Source: Burkholderiales bacterium
GTDB lineage: Bacteria; Pseudomonadota; Gammaproteobacteria; Burkholderiales; Burkholderiaceae_C
NCBI GenBank assembly: GCA_016191525.1
Contig: JACPOK010000038.1
Span: 1-64,000, forward strand
DNA: 64,000 bases
Reading direction: 5' to 3'
Under the pieces are notes generated by a model. That model did no database searches and was not told the DNA's origin. It saw nothing but the letters and a program-made list of their open reading frames with translations. Below, piece by piece: positions 36,158-44,227 of the stretch. Position 1 is the first letter of the stretch. Every line of letters begins with the position of its first letter. Made by a program: the position numbers and the translations under genes.

Positions 36158-37393
36158 CTACCGGCTCCGCGGCGGTGCCTTCTCACGATAGACAGGGTCT
36201 GGTGGAGCGGCGCCGTCAGGGTCCTTCACAGCGAATATCTCACCCGACATTGCTCCGGCAATCTTTTCAAACTTATCCGGCTTCAGCGAAAGCACGGGCG
36301 TCATTTTTAGCGGGGGCACAGAGCCGGTTTCAAACTCGATCATTGGAACCTTCTCGTGGTGGCAGAACATGCTGAGAATCATTTGAGGAGGCATTGATCG
36401 CGTTGAGCAAGTAACCACCGCTCCATCCTGCCAGGGCCAGTAGCAAACCTGACCGAGCAATGTCTTGTCCTTCCTGAGGTAGATGTTGTACCTGATCGTC
36501 GGCTTCGTGAACGCGTTACTTTCGGCAGGAACCAATGATCCGTCGAGTTTGCTTTGATAGCCTTGGATGGTCATGACTTGCCCGCTACTGGGCACCATCC
36601 CTTCAAATTCAATAGCCGCCCGTTGACGGAAGAATGCCAGATGGGAGATCAAATGAGAGAAAAAATGGTTGAGCGCGAACTCACTGTCATCTCTACGAAT
36701 TAGATGCACGAATACCGGGGCCACAGATTTCATATCCGCGGTCGGTCCACCCCAATTTCCAAGTAACTGCGACGCATGGGGCAGTTGCCCCGCATACGAC
36801 AACACGCCCTTATTCAAAACCACGACCATATCGACCCACAGTTCTGACGGGAGTTCGCGATTTAGCTCCTCTAGATTTTCAGCGAGCGCATCAAGGGATG
36901 TGTACGAGTCGAAGGCGAAGACACAGGTCATCGGCCTGTCGAGGATGATCCCATGCTCGTGCTTCTGGTCAAGATTCGAAATGGGGGAGACTTTCATTGC
37001 TTTGATTTCGGCCAATTTGAGCGCCGCATCACGCAATTCCTCCTTATTCAGCTTTGACTTGACCTCAATAACGGAGGCAACACTGTTTCGCGGGATGATA
37101 TGCGCGCGCTTCGTGGCGCGATACACCGGGCTATTGATCGAATCGTAAATTATCAGATCTGTCTGGCGGCTCATGCCGCCTGTCACGCCTATGACAAATC
37201 CTCCCTCAATCGCAAACCGCTTTGGCAAGCGGTCAGAAAGGAAAGTCTGAAGTATTCCCTCCACCTCTGCTCCGCGCTCACCGGCGTGGGGATTATTTGC
37301 TTGAAGCTCCGCAAATTCTTGCACCAGCAGGCGGCTGGCCGCCTGCAGGACTTCACTTGGTGTTTGAGATACTGAGGAAGGCATACGCGACAT
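36158..37393 (-). CDS. DUF6602-type protein, PD-(D/E)XK nuclease-like
   Basis: About 411 residues; start uncertain (ATG 37393 used; 37384 and 37405 are possible, none with a good SD). Residues 35-140 match DUF6602 as I remember it: GERGAEVEGILQTFLSDRLP, then GGFVIGVTGGMSRQTDLIIY with an acidic residue, and SVASVIEVKSKLNKEELRDA, giving D-(n)-ExK of a restriction-endonuclease-like fold. The C-terminal half is unassigned. Base composition is lower in GC than the neighbours. It is 13 bases past the convergent LysR gene and diverges from the nucleotidyltransferase fusion. A role in foreign-DNA response is inference. Confidence 0.78.
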   Translation of the reverse strand: MSRMPSSVSQTPSEVLQAASRLLVQEFAELQANNPHAGERGAEVEGILQTFLSDRLPKRFAIEGGFVIGVTGGMSRQTDLIIYDSINSPVYRATKRAHIIPRNSVASVIEVKSKLNKEELRDAALKLAEIKAMKVSPISNLDQKHEHGIILDRPMTCVFAFDSYTSLDALAENLEELNRELPSELWVDMVVVLNKGVLSYAGQLPHASQLLGNWGGPTADMKSVAPVFVHLIRRDDSEFALNHFFSHLISHLAFFRQRAAIEFEGMVPSSGQVMTIQGYQSKLDGSLVPAESNAFTKPTIRYNIYLRKDKTLLGQVCYWPWQDGAVVTCSTRSMPPQMILSMFCHHEKVPMIEFETGSVPPLKMTPVLSLKPDKFEKIAGAMSGEIFAVKDPDGAAPPDPVYREKAPPRSR

Positions 37394-37732
37394 TCTTGCG
37401 GCCATCGGGCTCGTCAACGTAGCATACCGTGGGCTCGTACCGGTCATTCCCAGTCCGATGTACGGTCTGACATGGGTTGCCCCGCGCCAATCGGAGCGGG
37501 ACTACCGTCAAGCTAGTAGGCGAAGCGCCCTTTCATAACCAATGTCGAGAAGATCGATTTCAACCGGGCTCCGAAACTTCGAGCCATCGGACAACGGGTA
37601 CGCACGCCGCTTATGATGCCGCCCACGGATAGTGAGAAGGCAGAACCTCTTAACGTGACATCCAGTGCGGCAGCCATAGGTTCACCGCATTTCATTGCGT
37701 CGACCTAGCCAGGTAGAAAACAAGGACATTTA
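37394..37732. other. Intergenic region between divergent island genes
   Basis: About 340 bases separating the DUF6602-type and nucleotidyltransferase genes, holding both promoters. A 60-codon minus-strand frame at 37513-37695 has no recognisable similarity and no SD and is not called. No tRNA, att-like repeat or insertion-sequence end was seen. Confidence 0.5.
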
Positions 37733-38725
37733 ATGGAAACGACACAGCCACAAGACGAAGTCTTCGATTTAGAAGCGGCGGTCAAGACCTTATGCGGAGA
37801 GTTCGGCGACATTGACCGCGTGTATCTCTTCGGATCGCGGCGGTATGGAACTCGCAGTACCAGATCAGACATCGACATACTCCTGGATTGCAGTGCTCCC
37901 ATAAAAAAATCCAAGCTTCGCGACTTCACTATTAAGTACAGAACCGCTCTAGATCTTTTCGTTATGGAAAACGGAAAAGCTGAGAGCGTGGCCAATGAGA
38001 GCTTCATTTCAGCCGCCAACAACATCGCCCTAATTCGTGACTTAAACGCCGTGGAGATTTATTCTCGCGGATTCGGTTCCACTGAATTTCTGACAAAGAA
38101 CAAGACTGTCTTGATAGACAGACGGGTGACTTTCAATCTCACTACGCTTCCTAGTGCTACGAGTGAATACTATGAAGTCGGAGCCTTGCAGAAGTTTTTC
38201 GCGAGGGCGCGAGAGCACGGTCTCCCTGCAAAACCTTATCTTGGCATATCGACCGCGGAGGCAAGCGACTTTATTCAAACAGTGATTCGGTCAATCCCTT
38301 CTGCAAGTCGAAGCGTAACGAATCACGGCTCCGCAAGCACTGGCTGGACTGTCAAGCTAGCAAGTGAATATGACTTTCAGAACTTGTTTTGGATAACCGT
38401 CAAGCCTTGGCTCCCCGGTTTGGCCCGAGAAGAAGTGGCGATCGTCTACGACGGAAAGACCAAAAGCGCCGACTTTAACTTGTTTGGGAATCAACTGATC
38501 GTTGAACTAAAACACATAAAGGATGCCGGTGACGCTCGCGAGACAGTCAAGACACTGACCGGTCTATCCGATTTCTATACTCGTCATCCAAACATTCGCG
38601 TTCTCTTGTTTGCGATTTTAGTGGATCAAGAGGTTGTGTTAGACGACGCGAAGTGGGAGGCGGACTACTCATTTGGATCTGCAGAGCCCACCGTTCGAAC
38701 AATGATCGTTCGAAACAACAACTGA
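37733..38725 (+). CDS. Nucleotidyltransferase fused to a PD-(D/E)XK nuclease-like domain
   Basis: 330 residues. Residues 15-110 form a minimal nucleotidyltransferase domain: VYLFGSRRYGTRSTRSDIDI carries the GS and DxD catalytic motif, and a third acidic residue follows in RTALDLFVM. Residues about 215-315 resemble a PD-(D/E)XK nuclease: AIVYDGKTKSADFNLF supplies the Asp and LIVELKHIKDAGD the ExK-type pair (ELK). Composition is AT-richer than the chromosome. Minimal nucleotidyltransferases occur in toxin-antitoxin and defence systems, where they AMPylate or modify partners. Both activities are inferred. It converges on the orphan gene at 38978. Confidence 0.75.
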   Translation: METTQPQDEVFDLEAAVKTLCGEFGDIDRVYLFGSRRYGTRSTRSDIDILLDCSAPIKKSKLRDFTIKYRTALDLFVMENGKAESVANESFISAANNIALIRDLNAVEIYSRGFGSTEFLTKNKTVLIDRRVTFNLTTLPSATSEYYEVGALQKFFARAREHGLPAKPYLGISTAEASDFIQTVIRSIPSASRSVTNHGSASTGWTVKLASEYDFQNLFWITVKPWLPGLAREEVAIVYDGKTKSADFNLFGNQLIVELKHIKDAGDARETVKTLTGLSDFYTRHPNIRVLLFAILVDQEVVLDDAKWEADYSFGSAEPTVRTMIVRNNN

Positions 38726-38977
38726 CTTGTGGCACGCCTACTTCCCCCCGCATCTAGATAAACGCCAGCAAGAGTGGCATCGCGGCACTCAAAAGCGCCG
38801 CGACCGCAGAAATTAGCGCAGGGTAGTCAATATTCCTCGTGTGTTTTAGAGGTCGTTCGGCGTGCTTGTTGGTTTTGATACGCCCACTTTTCATTTGGAT
38901 CTCCAATTAGAGACCCATTCTTTTCCGAGGTCCGCCCTCCCCCACAACCCTCCACGTGACCCCCAATTGCGGGGAGG

Positions 38978-40195
38978 TCAAGGGCAGTCCTGGATTTCTC
39001 CGCTTTTTCTCAGTCGCTCCCACGCCTTATCAAACACCGTGGCTCCGCTCCAAATTCCCTTGGTGCCGACAGCCTCGCGAACTTGTGCCTTGACGCCAGG
39101 CTTCCCCGGTCTGGCTCTCGGAAGAGACAGGGGGTCCTGTTCCAAAGCCCGAATGGCAGCCAGAATCGTTGCGTCTTGAGCTGCGCTGCGTTGGATAGGC
39201 GTCGCTGTAGGTTCGGCCATCTTCCTATCCGCGTTCGCAAGCGCGGTGGTTAGCGCCTCCGTCGAAATCTCGAACCAACTCGAAACGGCAAAAGGGGGGA
39301 GTTCCCAAAACTTCGTCAGACACGTCAATCGCGTCCTTAAAAGCGAAATCTGGGTTCTCCGAAGAAGTGCCTCGCTGGGGATATTTCGATCATTTGTGCC
39401 CTCCCAGGACGCAATGTCTCGCTCGGTTCGACCGATTTCAGAGGCCAAGTCAAACCAGTATGTCCGCTCAGCTTCCTGTTTTGGATCATGCTGTGCGTCG
39501 TACTGTTCGGCCAACGACCGCCGCTGATGGGGGCTGAGTTCATCCCAGTGAGGCATAGGGAAGAACGCGAGTCTGACCGCTCTCTTTAGTTCGAGGGGCA
39601 ACCGTTCAAATGCGCACTCGACGTAAGGCTCGATGGATTCGAGAACGGAGCTATATGGCATGTCGTCGGTCGATAGCTTGCCAGATTTGCTTCCATCTGA
39701 AATAGCGTCTCCGGTGACTTCATGGGTTTCCACAAGAAGATCCCAAAAGGGTTCGGCTTCCTTAGGGCTTAGATACTTCAGATACCTACGCAAGCCGCCG
39801 CGAACGTTGGCCAAGAAGGTGGGAATGTGATGCTCGGAGAGCTGCTGGGAGACTTCGCCAGCGCTTCCGGCCATGCCGTGGCTTTGCGTGTGAAATGAAA
39901 CGGCGGCGGTAGCGCCACGCGCAGCATCTGCGGCTGCGAGCATCCCCAAATGCATCAACACTTCGCTCGCTGCGGTCTGCCGCGCCGACATTGCCCCTTC
40001 CGATTCAAAAAACAACTTCTTCCCAAGCGGCCCTGCCAATTGCCCCCACGCCAATTCGCGCGAGAAATGTCTAGAGCTTTTTAGCTCGGGCAGAAGCGGT
40101 CGAGCGACTTGGCTAGCGAAATAGCCAGGCGGAATGACTGAAGCCAAGTCGGTTATCACCATTGCTCTTAGCTGTTTAAGGGTCCACCAATTCAT
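38978..40195 (-). CDS. Orphan hypothetical protein of the low-GC island
   Basis: 405 residues, mostly helical and soluble, no family recognised. The N-terminus (MNWWTLKQLRAMVITDLASV) is followed by GPLGKKLFFESEGAMSARQT and a helical middle region with SPHQRRSLAEQYDAQHDPKQ. The C-terminus ends with a possible DNA-binding-like basic region, VKAQVREAVGTKGIWSGATV. ATG 40195 lies near an SD-like GGAGC. 38726-38977 downstream has no gene; nor has 40196-40424 upstream, apart from promoter space. Possibly a third component of the island system. Confidence 0.65.
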   Translation of the reverse strand: MNWWTLKQLRAMVITDLASVIPPGYFASQVARPLLPELKSSRHFSRELAWGQLAGPLGKKLFFESEGAMSARQTAASEVLMHLGMLAAADAARGATAAVSFHTQSHGMAGSAGEVSQQLSEHHIPTFLANVRGGLRRYLKYLSPKEAEPFWDLLVETHEVTGDAISDGSKSGKLSTDDMPYSSVLESIEPYVECAFERLPLELKRAVRLAFFPMPHWDELSPHQRRSLAEQYDAQHDPKQEAERTYWFDLASEIGRTERDIASWEGTNDRNIPSEALLRRTQISLLRTRLTCLTKFWELPPFAVSSWFEISTEALTTALANADRKMAEPTATPIQRSAAQDATILAAIRALEQDPLSLPRARPGKPGVKAQVREAVGTKGIWSGATVFDKAWERLRKSGEIQDCP

Positions 40196-40424
40196 AGGAG
40201 CTCCGTTTCATAAAAGCAACCATAAGCGTCTACGGGACGTGCCAACTGATCGCTCACCTGCCACTCTACCTCCTCACTCCGGCTTTTCTCTATCACACTA
40301 GAAAGCGCTTCTCGCAGCCCCACGCCCCGCTCAGCCCCGTTTCATTCCACAATCCGCGTCCATCCTGCACAACCTCCTCACCTATGCTGAAATCTTCCCA
40401 CCCACAACACCCCGGGAGCCCCGC

Positions 40425-41141
40425 ATGAAATGCCTGCTCAATCTCGCCGCCCTCGCAGCCCTCACCCTCCTCACCGCCTGCACCACCCTCCCCTCCCCCG
40501 ACGCCACCTCCCGCATCGCCGCCCTCGAATCGCGCCTCAACGCCATCGAAGACCAGCAGAAGATCGAGCGGCTGTTCCGCGCCTATGGCTACTACTTCGA
40601 CAAGGGCCTGTGGCAGGAGGCGACCACGTTGTTTGCCGACGACGCGCGGGTGGAGATTGCGCAGCGCGGCGTGTACCGCAACCGCGCGGGGGTGGAGCGG
40701 CTGTATGTCAACGTGTTCGGCCGCGGCAAGAACTGCCTGCCGCCCAGCGGGCTGAACAACCACATGATCCTGCAGCCCATCATCACCGTGGCGCCGGACG
40801 GCACTACGGCCACCGGCCGCGCCCGCATCATCGGCATGATCGCCATCCGCGATGGTGACTTCATGCTGCAGGAAGGCGTGTACAACCTCAAGTTCCGAAA
40901 AGACGGCGGCACCTGGCGCATTGCCGACCTGCACTACTTCGGCAACGTGTACCTGGTGATGCCCGGCGGCCTGAAGAACTTCGCCATTCCCCAGTCGCCC
41001 GCCGGCACCGAGAACGGCCCCGACTCGCCGCCCAGCATCACCTACAAGTCGTGGCCCGGCTACTACCTGCCCGAGTTCCCTTATCCCAACCCGGTCACGG
41101 GCAAGGTGGTGGATGTGGGGCAGTGCAAGCAGAGCGGCTGA
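40425..41141 (+). CDS. SnoaL-like lipoprotein (NTF2 superfamily)
   Basis: 238 residues. The N-terminus MKCLLNLAALAALTLLTACT ends in a lipobox (LTAC). A coiled coil of about 20 residues (RIAALESRLNAIEDQQKIER) precedes a SnoaL_4-type domain with YGYYFDKGLWQEATTLFADD, ARVEIAQRGVYRNRAGVERL and GTWRIADLHYFGNVYLVM. It is membrane-anchored, and such domains often bind small organic molecules; the substrate is unknown. Its stop overlaps the next gene as TGATG. Confidence 0.85.
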   Translation: MKCLLNLAALAALTLLTACTTLPSPDATSRIAALESRLNAIEDQQKIERLFRAYGYYFDKGLWQEATTLFADDARVEIAQRGVYRNRAGVERLYVNVFGRGKNCLPPSGLNNHMILQPIITVAPDGTTATGRARIIGMIAIRDGDFMLQEGVYNLKFRKDGGTWRIADLHYFGNVYLVMPGGLKNFAIPQSPAGTENGPDSPPSITYKSWPGYYLPEFPYPNPVTGKVVDVGQCKQSG

Positions 41142-41545
41142 TGCAGCGCGGCGCCCTGCGCGTCGTGCGCATGCGGCGCGCGCTGGCCTTGCTGGTGTGG
41201 GCTGCCGCGCAAGCCTGCGCCGCGCAGCCCGCCGCCGAAGCCGCGCCGCCGGCCTGCGCGGCTTTCCTCGGGCAATGGTCAGGCACCTGGTCGCAGGGCT
41301 ACTACGGCACGCAGCGCATCCATGTCACGCACGTCACCAACGACTGCATCGCCACGCTGGCCTACAGCCCGACCGACACGCCGCCCACTGTGGCCAAGCA
41401 GCTTCCCATCAAGGACGGCGCCATCACCTTCGCCTGCAATATCCCCGGCGGCACTTGCCGCATGGAGGTGGTGGGCGATGAGCTCAGGTTCACCTACAGG
41501 GAGCCTGCGGGGTTCGTGAACAACGGCATCTTCCGCAAGCCCTGA
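41141..41545 (+). CDS. Small secreted hypothetical protein
   Basis: 134 residues, starting in the TGATG overlap with the SnoaL lipoprotein; ATG 41171 (MRRALALLVWAAAQACAAQ) would give a cleaner signal peptide. The mature part has a beta-rich domain: FLGQWSGTWSQGYYGTQRIH, LPIKDGAITFACNIPGGTC and ELRFTYREPAGFVNNGIFRK. Function unknown; the coupling suggests it works with the lipoprotein. Confidence 0.75.
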   Translation: MQRGALRVVRMRRALALLVWAAAQACAAQPAAEAAPPACAAFLGQWSGTWSQGYYGTQRIHVTHVTNDCIATLAYSPTDTPPTVAKQLPIKDGAITFACNIPGGTCRMEVVGDELRFTYREPAGFVNNGIFRKP

Positions 41546-41567
41546 GCCGAAAAGCCTCACGCACTAT

Positions 41568-41631
41568 CCATGCGCCTTGCGGGCCTCTTTCGGGCTGCAG
41601 GCCGCATGGAACCTGCGTAAACGCTTTTTAC
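41568..41631. repeat. R1 repeat, copy A (full form)
   Basis: Begins CCATGCG (41568-41574), mirrored by CGCATGG (41603-41609), with the shared core TTTCGGGCTGCAGGCCG between. The conserved 28-base end runs GCATGGAACCTGCGTAAACG plus CTTTTTAC to 41631. The stop codon of the minus-strand ankyrin gene lies in its last bases. Read on the plus strand, GCG-TAAA-CGC and a T-run look like a weak terminator for the secreted-protein gene that ends at 41545. Confidence 0.85.
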
Positions 41632-42056
41632 TCCTGATCAGCAAAGAACCTGGCCACGTCGCAATTCGCGATGTCCCGCGCAAGGCTCACCGGAGAGACG
41701 CCGTGGTTGTTCTCGCGCAGCGGGTCCGCGCCTGCCGCGCGCAAAGCCTCGATCAGCGCACCGTCGTCCTGGTAGGCAAACACCGCATTGGACAGCGGTG
41801 AATTCCCGTTGGAGTCGCGCGCATTCACGTCGGCGCCGGCAGCCAGCAGCAGTTGCGCAATCTCCAGATGTCCGGACTTGGTGGCGAAGTGCAGGGGCGT
41901 CCAGCCGTTGTCGTCTTTCGCGTTGCCGTCAGCGCCGGCGCGAAGCAATTCCCGAGCCTGCGCGAGTTCACCTTCATGGGCCGCATAGTGCAAGGGCGCG
42001 CGACCTAGGCGATCGACGCCGGGCCGTTCAAGCTTTTTGGGTTGCTTCTTCGTCAT
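41628..42056 (-). CDS. Ankyrin repeat protein
   Basis: 142 residues, soluble, with three to four ankyrin repeats: LGRAPLHYAAHEGELAQARE, NGWTPLHFATKSGHLEIAQL and SNGNSPLSNAVFAYQDDGAL, then a capping repeat. The basic N-terminus is MTKKQPKKLERP. Ankyrin repeats mediate protein binding; the partner is unknown. The stop codon TAA is contributed by repeat R1. It is 21 bases behind the hypothetical gene at 42078, so the two likely share a transcript. Confidence 0.85.
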   Translation of the reverse strand: MTKKQPKKLERPGVDRLGRAPLHYAAHEGELAQARELLRAGADGNAKDDNGWTPLHFATKSGHLEIAQLLLAAGADVNARDSNGNSPLSNAVFAYQDDGALIEALRAAGADPLRENNHGVSPVSLARDIANCDVARFFADQE

Positions 42057-42077
42057 CGGTGCGCCGAAATTTCATGT

Positions 42078-42461
42078 TCATCGAAGTTGCGCATTCGCGC
42101 GAACCGCCTTGTGCAGCTTGCGGCGGTAGTTCAGGCCAAAGGCAAGTGCGACGGGAAAACCCAGCAGCCTGAGCGGGTTCAGGAAGTGCCGCCAATAGGG
42201 TTTGGCATACCAGTCATGCATCCGCGCGCGCAGGTATTTCTCGTCATAACCCCAGTCGGGCATGATCATCCACAGCATCATGGGCATGATCAGGAACGAA
42301 TCGACGGCAAAGGAAGCGCAGACATCTCTCAGGAAGATGCGGTCCGCTTGGTGGAGGTTGCCCGGGTTCAGCCCGGCGGCAAGGGCCAACGACCGGCTCT
42401 CGGTTTCGTCGATGCCGATCTCCGTCCAGGCATAGGAGATGAACTCCCACACCCTGTACAC
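42078..42461 (-). CDS. Hypothetical protein, start set after repeat R2
   Basis: About 127 residues with GTG start 42461, preceded by GGAGAGG. The reading frame remains open upstream through R2 to ATG 42566, where it would overlap the nadC stop as TGATG, but that N-terminus would be encoded by the repeat. Visible segments: RVWEFISYAWTEIGIDETES, FLRDVCASFAVDSFLIMPMM (possible membrane-associated helix), and a basic C-terminus NYRRKLHKAVRANAQLR. No family recognised. Confidence 0.6.
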   Translation of the reverse strand: MYRVWEFISYAWTEIGIDETESRSLALAAGLNPGNLHQADRIFLRDVCASFAVDSFLIMPMMLWMIMPDWGYDEKYLRARMHDWYAKPYWRHFLNPLRLLGFPVALAFGLNYRRKLHKAVRANAQLR

Positions 42462-42474
42462 GTCCACCTCTCCG

Positions 42475-42535
42475 GCGTTTTGCAGAACCAACCTCCTACA
42501 CCATGACCCGTTCCAGAAACTATAACGGTACGGCC
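42475..42535. repeat. R2 repeat, copy 1
   Basis: 61 bases starting GCGTTTTGCAGAACCAACCT and ending AACGGTACGGCC. It matches copy 2 (44228-44288) at 56 of 61 positions, and all five differences are transitions. On the minus strand it lies directly upstream of a small-protein gene, and TGTAG can pair with CTGCA around the GAGGTTGGTT loop. Origin and function unknown. Confidence 0.85.
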
Positions 42536-42565
42536 TGGTCAGCCTGGCGCATTGCATAAATCCCA

Positions 42566-43423
42566 TCACACCAGCTCAAAATCCAGCCCGATATCGGCCG
42601 CAGGGGCGCTTTGCATCAGCCGCCCGACTGAGACGTAATCCACGCCGCTCGCAGCGACCGCGCCTATTGTTTCGAGCCGCACGCCGCCGCTGGCCTCGGT
42701 TGCCGCACGGCCCGCCACCAGCGCCACTGCCTCGGCCAGCATCGCCGGCGTCATGTTGTCGAGCAGGATCTGCGTGGCGCCGGCCACGATCGCCGGCTCG
42801 ATCTGGTCGATCCGATCGACTTCGCAAATAATCCGCAGGGCGCCCGCCGTCCTGGCCCGCGCCACCGCCGGCCCGACGCCGCCCGCCACCGCGACGTGGT
42901 TGTCCTTGATCAGCACCGCATCCCACAGGCCCATGCGGTAATTGGTCGCGCCGCCCATCCGCGTCGCGTATTTCTCCAGCGCGCGCAGGCCAGGAATAGT
43001 CTTGCGGGTGTCCAGCAACGTGGCGTGGCCCTGCATCGCCTCGACATAGGCGCGCGTCATCGTCGCGATGCCCGAGAGGTGTTGAACGGTATTGAGAGCG
43101 CTGCGCTCGGCGGTGAGCAGGGCGCGCGCATTGCCGGCGATCCGCATCAGCGCGGTCCCGGCAGTGACGCTCCGGCCATCCTGCACAAGCATTTCGATCT
43201 CACACGCCGGGTCGAGATGGCAAAAGAACGCGGCCGCCAAAGGCAGCCCTGCGACGGTGATCGCCTCGCGGCTGTCCATCACCCCGGCAAAGCGCGCATC
43301 CGCCGGGATGACGCTCTCCGAGGTGACGTCTCGCCCGCCCCCGGGAAGGCCAATGCCGAGGTCTTCGGACAGCGTTGTGGTGACAAAGACAGTCAGGTCA
43401 AAGCCGGGAAGAGTGAAGGACAT
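42566..43423 (-). CDS. nadC: Nicotinate-nucleotide pyrophosphorylase (carboxylating)
   Basis: 285 residues. The NadC signature is clear: ATLLDTRKTIPGLRALEKYA, MGGATNYRMGLWDAVLIKDN, RIICEVDRIDQIE and ILLDNMTPAML. The enzyme makes nicotinate mononucleotide from quinolinate and PRPP. It stands alone, without nadA or nadB, among accessory genes, and its ATG follows directly on repeat R1, whose AGG could serve as a weak SD. It may be a second or transferred copy rather than the housekeeping gene. Confidence 0.92.
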   Translation of the reverse strand: MSFTLPGFDLTVFVTTTLSEDLGIGLPGGGRDVTSESVIPADARFAGVMDSREAITVAGLPLAAAFFCHLDPACEIEMLVQDGRSVTAGTALMRIAGNARALLTAERSALNTVQHLSGIATMTRAYVEAMQGHATLLDTRKTIPGLRALEKYATRMGGATNYRMGLWDAVLIKDNHVAVAGGVGPAVARARTAGALRIICEVDRIDQIEPAIVAGATQILLDNMTPAMLAEAVALVAGRAATEASGGVRLETIGAVAASGVDYVSVGRLMQSAPAADIGLDFELV

Positions 43424-43451
43424 GCATGGAACCTGCGTAAACGCTTTCTAC
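43424..43451. repeat. R1 repeat, copy B (core)
   Basis: GCATGGAACCTGCGTAAACG plus CTTTCTAC, one base different from copy A over 28 bases. It fills the whole gap between the stop of the DUF4259-like gene (TAG inside the repeat) and the nadC ATG at 43423. Minus-strand reading gives a GCG-TTTA-CGC hairpin. Confidence 0.88.
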
Positions 43452-44212
43452 AGCTGCGCATCGATTTCTTTCGCAATCTGCTGGACGTCGGTAAAGACAA
43501 CGCTGTCCGGATCGAATCGGATTTCCGGGCCCAGCAAAGTTTTTGTCGGCACCAGGCCGGCCATCACGCTGGCCCGTCCATTTGGGATTATGCCGACGTG
43601 CTCCTGCGGGCCCAACCCGGATGCAAAGCGAAGGGTCTTCATGCGCTTGCCTCCAAGTTCTGATGCCGTCGGGGCCGTGGCGCCCCGCCATGCAGGAACT
43701 GAAAACACCGGGTCGAGGCTTTTCCCCAGGTCAAGAAACCCCGCCAGCACCAGCGCCGCATGGCCGCCACCGGGCAATTCGAGAAGGAACACCGAACCCA
43801 CGGGAGCCGTTGTCCAGACCTTCTTCGGTTTGGGTTTTGACGTCTTGACGACCTTGGGCGCCGGCTGCGGGGAGCGCAGGCGCGCGTCGAGCGACTTGAT
43901 CGTGCTGCTTCGCCCCTTCGCGTCGCCCGGCGAATCGCGCAGCCAGACAAAGACGTCGCCCCCCTGCGCAATCAGTTCCAGCGCACGGGTCTTCACCGCC
44001 TCTGTCAGGCGCCCATATCGCCATGACGTGTCAGCGAGCGCGAAATAGACAAGGCAGGCGACTTCGCGATCGGCAAGCAGGTCTGCGTAACCTTCGATAA
44101 CCTGTCTGGCTGAATCTTCGCCCGAGTGGCCGTGCTTCAGGTTCTGCACATAGTCGTCGCGTACGTCGCAAGCCGTATCGTCCGAATAGAGAGCTGTACC
44201 CCATGCACCCAT
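43448..44212 (-). CDS. DUF4259-like protein with C-terminal extension
   Basis: 254 residues, start at ATG 44212 with AGGAGGAATGC before it. The N-terminus MGAWGTALYSDDTACDVRDD and YADLLADREVACLVYFALAD match DUF4259 proteins as I recall them. After a Lys/Pro-rich linker (KTSKPKPKKVWT, about residue 140) comes a second beta-rich domain with GSVFLLELPGGGHAALVLAG. Function unknown; some immunity-type proteins have this layout. The stop codon lies in repeat R1 and repeat R2 lies just upstream. Confidence 0.75.
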   Translation of the reverse strand: MGAWGTALYSDDTACDVRDDYVQNLKHGHSGEDSARQVIEGYADLLADREVACLVYFALADTSWRYGRLTEAVKTRALELIAQGGDVFVWLRDSPGDAKGRSSTIKSLDARLRSPQPAPKVVKTSKPKPKKVWTTAPVGSVFLLELPGGGHAALVLAGFLDLGKSLDPVFSVPAWRGATAPTASELGGKRMKTLRFASGLGPQEHVGIIPNGRASVMAGLVPTKTLLGPEIRFDPDSVVFTDVQQIAKEIDAQL

Positions 44213-44227
44213 GCATTCCTCCTGATG

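Noticed and set aside
37513..37695. 60-codon minus-strand frame in the island intergenic region
   Set aside because: No SD, no recognisable similarity, and it lies in divergent promoter space.
36145..40424. Island as a prophage or integrative element
   Set aside because: No integrase, transposase, tRNA or flanking direct repeat was found at either edge.
42461..42569. Longer N-terminus of the hypothetical gene through R2 and into nadC
   Set aside because: The extra residues would be repeat-encoded; a GTG with GGAGAGG lies just inside, although the TGATG overlap with nadC keeps this start possible.
41568..43451. R1/R2 as integron attC sites
   Set aside because: No RYYYAAC/GTTRRRY core and no integrase in the window; the arrangement is therefore reported as unknown, not as an integron.
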